A stretch of 8,194 nucleotides of DNA from Acidimicrobiales bacterium (lineage in GTDB: Bacteria > Actinomycetota > Acidimicrobiia > Acidimicrobiales > VFJN01). This document shows, piece after piece, positions 6,957 through 8,194 of the stretch. The notes under the pieces were generated by a model. The model saw only the letters and a list, made by a program, of their open reading frames with translations, had not been told where the DNA came from and searched no databases. The stretch lies in contig JAFGPU010000106.1 in assembly GCA_016936035.1 (NCBI GenBank), forward strand, positions 1 to 8,194, read 5' to 3'. Numbering within the stretch: the stretch's first letter is position 1; every line of letters starts with the position of its first letter. Made by a program: the position numbers and the translations under genes.

Positions 6957-6973
6957 TCCGCGTTTCAGATCGG
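6948..6973 (+). terminator. Hairpin overlapping the ectD stop codon; candidate terminator
   Basis: CCGATCTGA (6948-6956) and TCAGATCGG (6965-6973) are perfect 9-bp complements with an 8-nt loop (TCCGCGTT). The left arm includes the last ectD codons and the TGA stop. The downstream sequence is TTACCGAGG, so there is no U-tract, but U-poor hairpin terminators are commonly proposed in actinobacteria. A second short palindrome, TCGGT-T-ACCGA (6970-6980), overlaps the right arm and could compete with it. Confidence 0.5.
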
Positions 6974-6991
6974 TTACCGAGGCGACCATCA

Positions 6992-7021
6992 GTGACTGGC
7001 GGGTGGCAACGTGGCTAGCCT
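6992..7021 (+). promoter_or_regulatory. Weak candidate promoter upstream of ehuB
   Basis: GTGACT (6992-6997) and TAGCCT (7016-7021) are separated by 18 nt and resemble actinobacterial -35 and -10 elements, with the first two and the last bases of the -10 conserved. It would give a 5' leader of about 160 nt for ehuB, containing the hairpin at 7025-7044 and the tandem repeat at 7046-7075. The hexamer matches are poor, so this is tentative. Confidence 0.25.
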
Positions 7022-7024
7022 CCG

Positions 7025-7044
7025 CGTGAGGCGCCGACCTCGCG
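7025..7044 (+). repeat. Short inverted repeat in the ectD-ehuB intergenic region
   Basis: CGTGAGG (7025-7031) pairs with CCTCGCG (7038-7044), with one G-U wobble and a 6-nt loop CGCCGA. It lies directly before the tandem repeat. It could be part of a leader structure or a second termination hairpin. In sequence this GC-rich, chance pairing is also possible. Confidence 0.3.
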
Positions 7045-7045
7045 G

Positions 7046-7075
7046 GTGTGGACGTGCGTTCGTGTGGACGTGCGT
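7046..7075. repeat. Two-copy tandem repeat, 16-bp period, upstream of ehuB
   Basis: GTGTGGACGTGCGT occurs at 7046-7059 and again, identically, at 7062-7075, separated by TC. Exact 14-bp identity in adjacent copies is visible by eye. The position, about 110 bp upstream of the ehuB ATG and downstream of the ectD hairpin, suits a pair of direct-repeat regulator sites or a recent slip duplication. The rest of this 231-bp gap shows no ORF or RNA gene that I can recognise. Confidence 0.6.
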
Positions 7076-7174
7076 GGCGGGCGAGGCGCAGCGTGAACGA
7101 CGACATCCCTTCGGGCCCGTGTTGCCCGCATCCTCCGACGACTGACACCGAGTTCCCCGACAGCAACTTCCATT

Positions 7175-7179
7175 GGAGG
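7175..7179 (+). promoter_or_regulatory. Ribosome binding site deciding the ehuB start
   Basis: GGAGG lies 8 nt before ATG 7188. An in-frame TTG at 7173 overlaps this site and would add five residues (MEADD) before the basic signal-peptide region. ATG 7188 is clearly better. Confidence 0.75.
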
Positions 7180-7187
7180 CAGACGAC

Positions 7188-8117
7188 ATGAGAGAACCGA
7201 AGCGGACACGCGGCCTGTGGCGGGCCCTCGCGGTGGTGAGCGTGCTCGCGCTCGCCGCTGCCGGTTGCGGCGACGACGATGACGACGCCGCCACCGACGA
7301 CGACGCCGGCACGACCGAAGGCGACGGCGGCGGCGCGGCCGGTCTCGATGAATACGTCGAGAACGGCGTGACCATCGGCATCGCGAACGAGCGGCCCTAC
7401 GGGTACGAGGAGGGCGGCGAGGCCACCGGCGAGGCGCCGGAGCTGGCCAAGGAGATCTTCTCCCGTCTGGGCATCGACCAGGTCGACTACACGGTCACCG
7501 ACTTCGGTGCGCTCATCAACGGCCTGAACGCGGGCCGCATGGACGCCATCGCCGCCGGCATGTTCATCAACGAGGAGCGCGCCGAGCAGGTGGCGTTCGC
7601 CGATCCGGACTACTGCGCCACCACGGCCTTCGCCGTGCCCGAGGGCAACCCGGATGACCTCAGCGACTTCGAGAGCGTCATCGACAGCGGCATCAACCTG
7701 GGCGTGCTCGCCGGTGCGGTCGAGGCCGGTTACGCCACCGACAGCGGCGTGCCGGATGGCCAGATCAACGAGTTCCAGACGACGCCCGACCTGTTCGACG
7801 CCCTGACCGCGGGGCGCATCGACGCGGTGGCGCTCACCGCCATCACGGTCCGCGAGCAGGTGGCCGAGCTCGAGGGCTTCGAGGCCACCGAGGGCTTCGT
7901 CCCCGTCATCGACGGCGAGGAGCAGCTCGGCTGCGGGGCGTTCGCGTTCCGCCCCGAGGACCAGGAGCTGCGCGACGCCTTCAACGACGAGCTGAACGCC
8001 ATGAAGGAGGCCGACGAGATCCTGCCCATCATCGAGCCGTTCGGCTTCACCGAGACCGAGGTCGAGGCGGCCAAGGGCGTGACCGTCGAAGACCTCATCG
8101 GAGGCGGCGAGGGCTGA
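7188..8117 (+). CDS. ehuB: Ectoine/hydroxyectoine ABC transporter substrate-binding lipoprotein
   Basis: This 309-aa protein is the probable extracytoplasmic binding protein of the Ehu importer, which captures ectoine and hydroxyectoine for the membrane permeases. The N-terminus has a basic start (MREPKRTRGLWR), a hydrophobic core and a lipobox-like AAGC with Cys27 as the lipidation site. A low-complexity acidic Asp/Gly/Thr linker spans about 28-52. The family 3 solute-binding domain follows. EhuB-like segments are VTIGIANERPYGYEEGG, TGEAPELAKEIFSRLGI, DFGALINGLNAGRMDAIAAGM, and NEERAEQVAFADPDYC. The IANERPYGY and GEAPE stretches are the main reason for choosing EhuB over a generic amino-acid-binding protein. 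The ectABCD context agrees. The permease gene appears to start 43 nt downstream. Ligand specificity is inferred, not proven. Confidence 0.9.
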   Translation: MREPKRTRGLWRALAVVSVLALAAAGCGDDDDDAATDDDAGTTEGDGGGAAGLDEYVENGVTIGIANERPYGYEEGGEATGEAPELAKEIFSRLGIDQVDYTVTDFGALINGLNAGRMDAIAAGMFINEERAEQVAFADPDYCATTAFAVPEGNPDDLSDFESVIDSGINLGVLAGAVEAGYATDSGVPDGQINEFQTTPDLFDALTAGRIDAVALTAITVREQVAELEGFEATEGFVPVIDGEEQLGCGAFAFRPEDQELRDAFNDELNAMKEADEILPIIEPFGFTETEVEAAKGVTVEDLIGGGEG

Positions 8118-8118
8118 T

Positions 8119-8160
8119 CGCCGGCTGAGCAGACGGATCTGACGGGACGACAGGCCGGCG
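8119..8160. repeat. 7-bp inverted repeat in the ehuB-ehuC gap
   Basis: CGCCGGC (8119-8125) and GCCGGCG (8154-8160) are perfect complements separated by 28 nt. The right arm ends exactly at the base before ATG 8161, so pairing would mask the ribosome-binding region of the next gene. Such GC-only words are common in this genome, so its role is uncertain. Confidence 0.3.
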
Positions 8161-8194
8161 ATGTTCAACCTCGACCTCTACGACGCGCTGCGCA
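8161..8194 (+). CDS. Probable ABC transporter permease, 3'-truncated by window edge (likely ehuC)
   Basis: Only the first 11 codons are visible (MFNLDLYDALR), beginning at ATG 8161 with AGG at 8152-8154 as a modest ribosome binding site. The reading frame is open to the window end. Ehu clusters characteristically place permease genes ehuC and ehuD and the ATPase gene ehuA beside ehuB, so ehuC is the expected gene here. The visible residues alone cannot identify it. Confidence 0.5.
   Translation, partial: MFNLDLYDALR

Noticed and set aside
7112..7128. CGGGC-N7-GCCCG hairpin as a terminator before ehuB
   Set aside because: The stem is only 5 bp of pure GC without a T-run, which is expected by chance in this composition.
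7173..7187. TTG 7173 as the start of ehuB
   Set aside because: The TTG lies on top of the GGAGG that serves ATG 7188, and the added acidic residues would precede the basic part of the signal peptide.
6024..8168. 714-codon open frame on the minus strand across ectD, the intergenic region and ehuB
   Set aside because: It is antisense to two well-identified genes, is rich in Arg, Gly, His and Leu with no recognisable domain, and arises because stop codons are rare in the reverse frames of such GC-rich sequence.

Overview
The window comes from a high-GC bacterium, most likely an actinobacterium. GC is roughly 70% by eye, third positions are G/C-saturated, GTG starts are frequent, and 4-bp GTGA/ATGA stop/start overlaps are common. 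The gene content (a Tad pilus locus next to an ectABCD-ehu locus) fits salt-exposed Actinomycetota, possibly Acidimicrobiia. That placement is inference; there is no rRNA or other taxonomic marker here. Every recognisable gene is on the + strand.

Region 1 (about 1-3600) is the downstream part of a Tad/Flp pilus (type IVc pilus, or type II secretion-like) operon. It holds a CpaF/TadA ATPase whose 5' end lies outside the window, then TadB and TadC inner-membrane platform proteins. Two small single-pass proteins follow: an 84-aa pilin-like protein and a 142-aa TadE-like pseudopilin. All genes overlap or nearly abut, so they are probably one transcript. The two small proteins share an unusual DDRG-x-G-x-x-S motif before the hydrophobic segment, and the TadE-like gene seems to begin with CTG. 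A 32-codon ORF overlaps its stop and then ends abruptly. It may be a remnant marking the end of the pilus locus.

Region 2 (about 3594-3737) is the junction. It carries a candidate promoter (TTGTGA-N17-TATAGG) and a perfect 7-bp dyad (TCTGACC-N19-GGTCAGA) straddling the -35 element. The ectA GTG start lies only about 5 nt past the predicted transcription start.

Region 3 (3738-6956) is a complete ectABCD operon for 5-hydroxyectoine. EctB (L-2,4-diaminobutyrate transaminase), EctA (acetyltransferase) and EctC (ectoine synthase) convert L-aspartate-beta-semialdehyde to ectoine, and EctD hydroxylates it. The key catalytic residues I checked in EctB, EctC and EctD are present, and the EctA acetyl-CoA-binding motif is intact. 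A hairpin overlapping the ectD stop codon is a good terminator candidate.

Region 4 (6957-8194) starts with a 231-bp intergenic leader carrying a 16-bp-period tandem repeat and a possible promoter. Next comes ehuB, the lipoprotein-type substrate-binding protein of the ectoine/hydroxyectoine ABC importer. The first codons of the next gene, probably the permease ehuC, run off the window end. Synthesis and uptake of the same solutes are therefore encoded side by side, which suggests osmoprotection with recapture of leaked or environmental ectoines rather than catabolism.

I see no mobile element, CRISPR array, RNA gene or clearly undescribed system. The most interesting points are regulatory structures, the pilin-motif variation and the pilus/ectoine junction.
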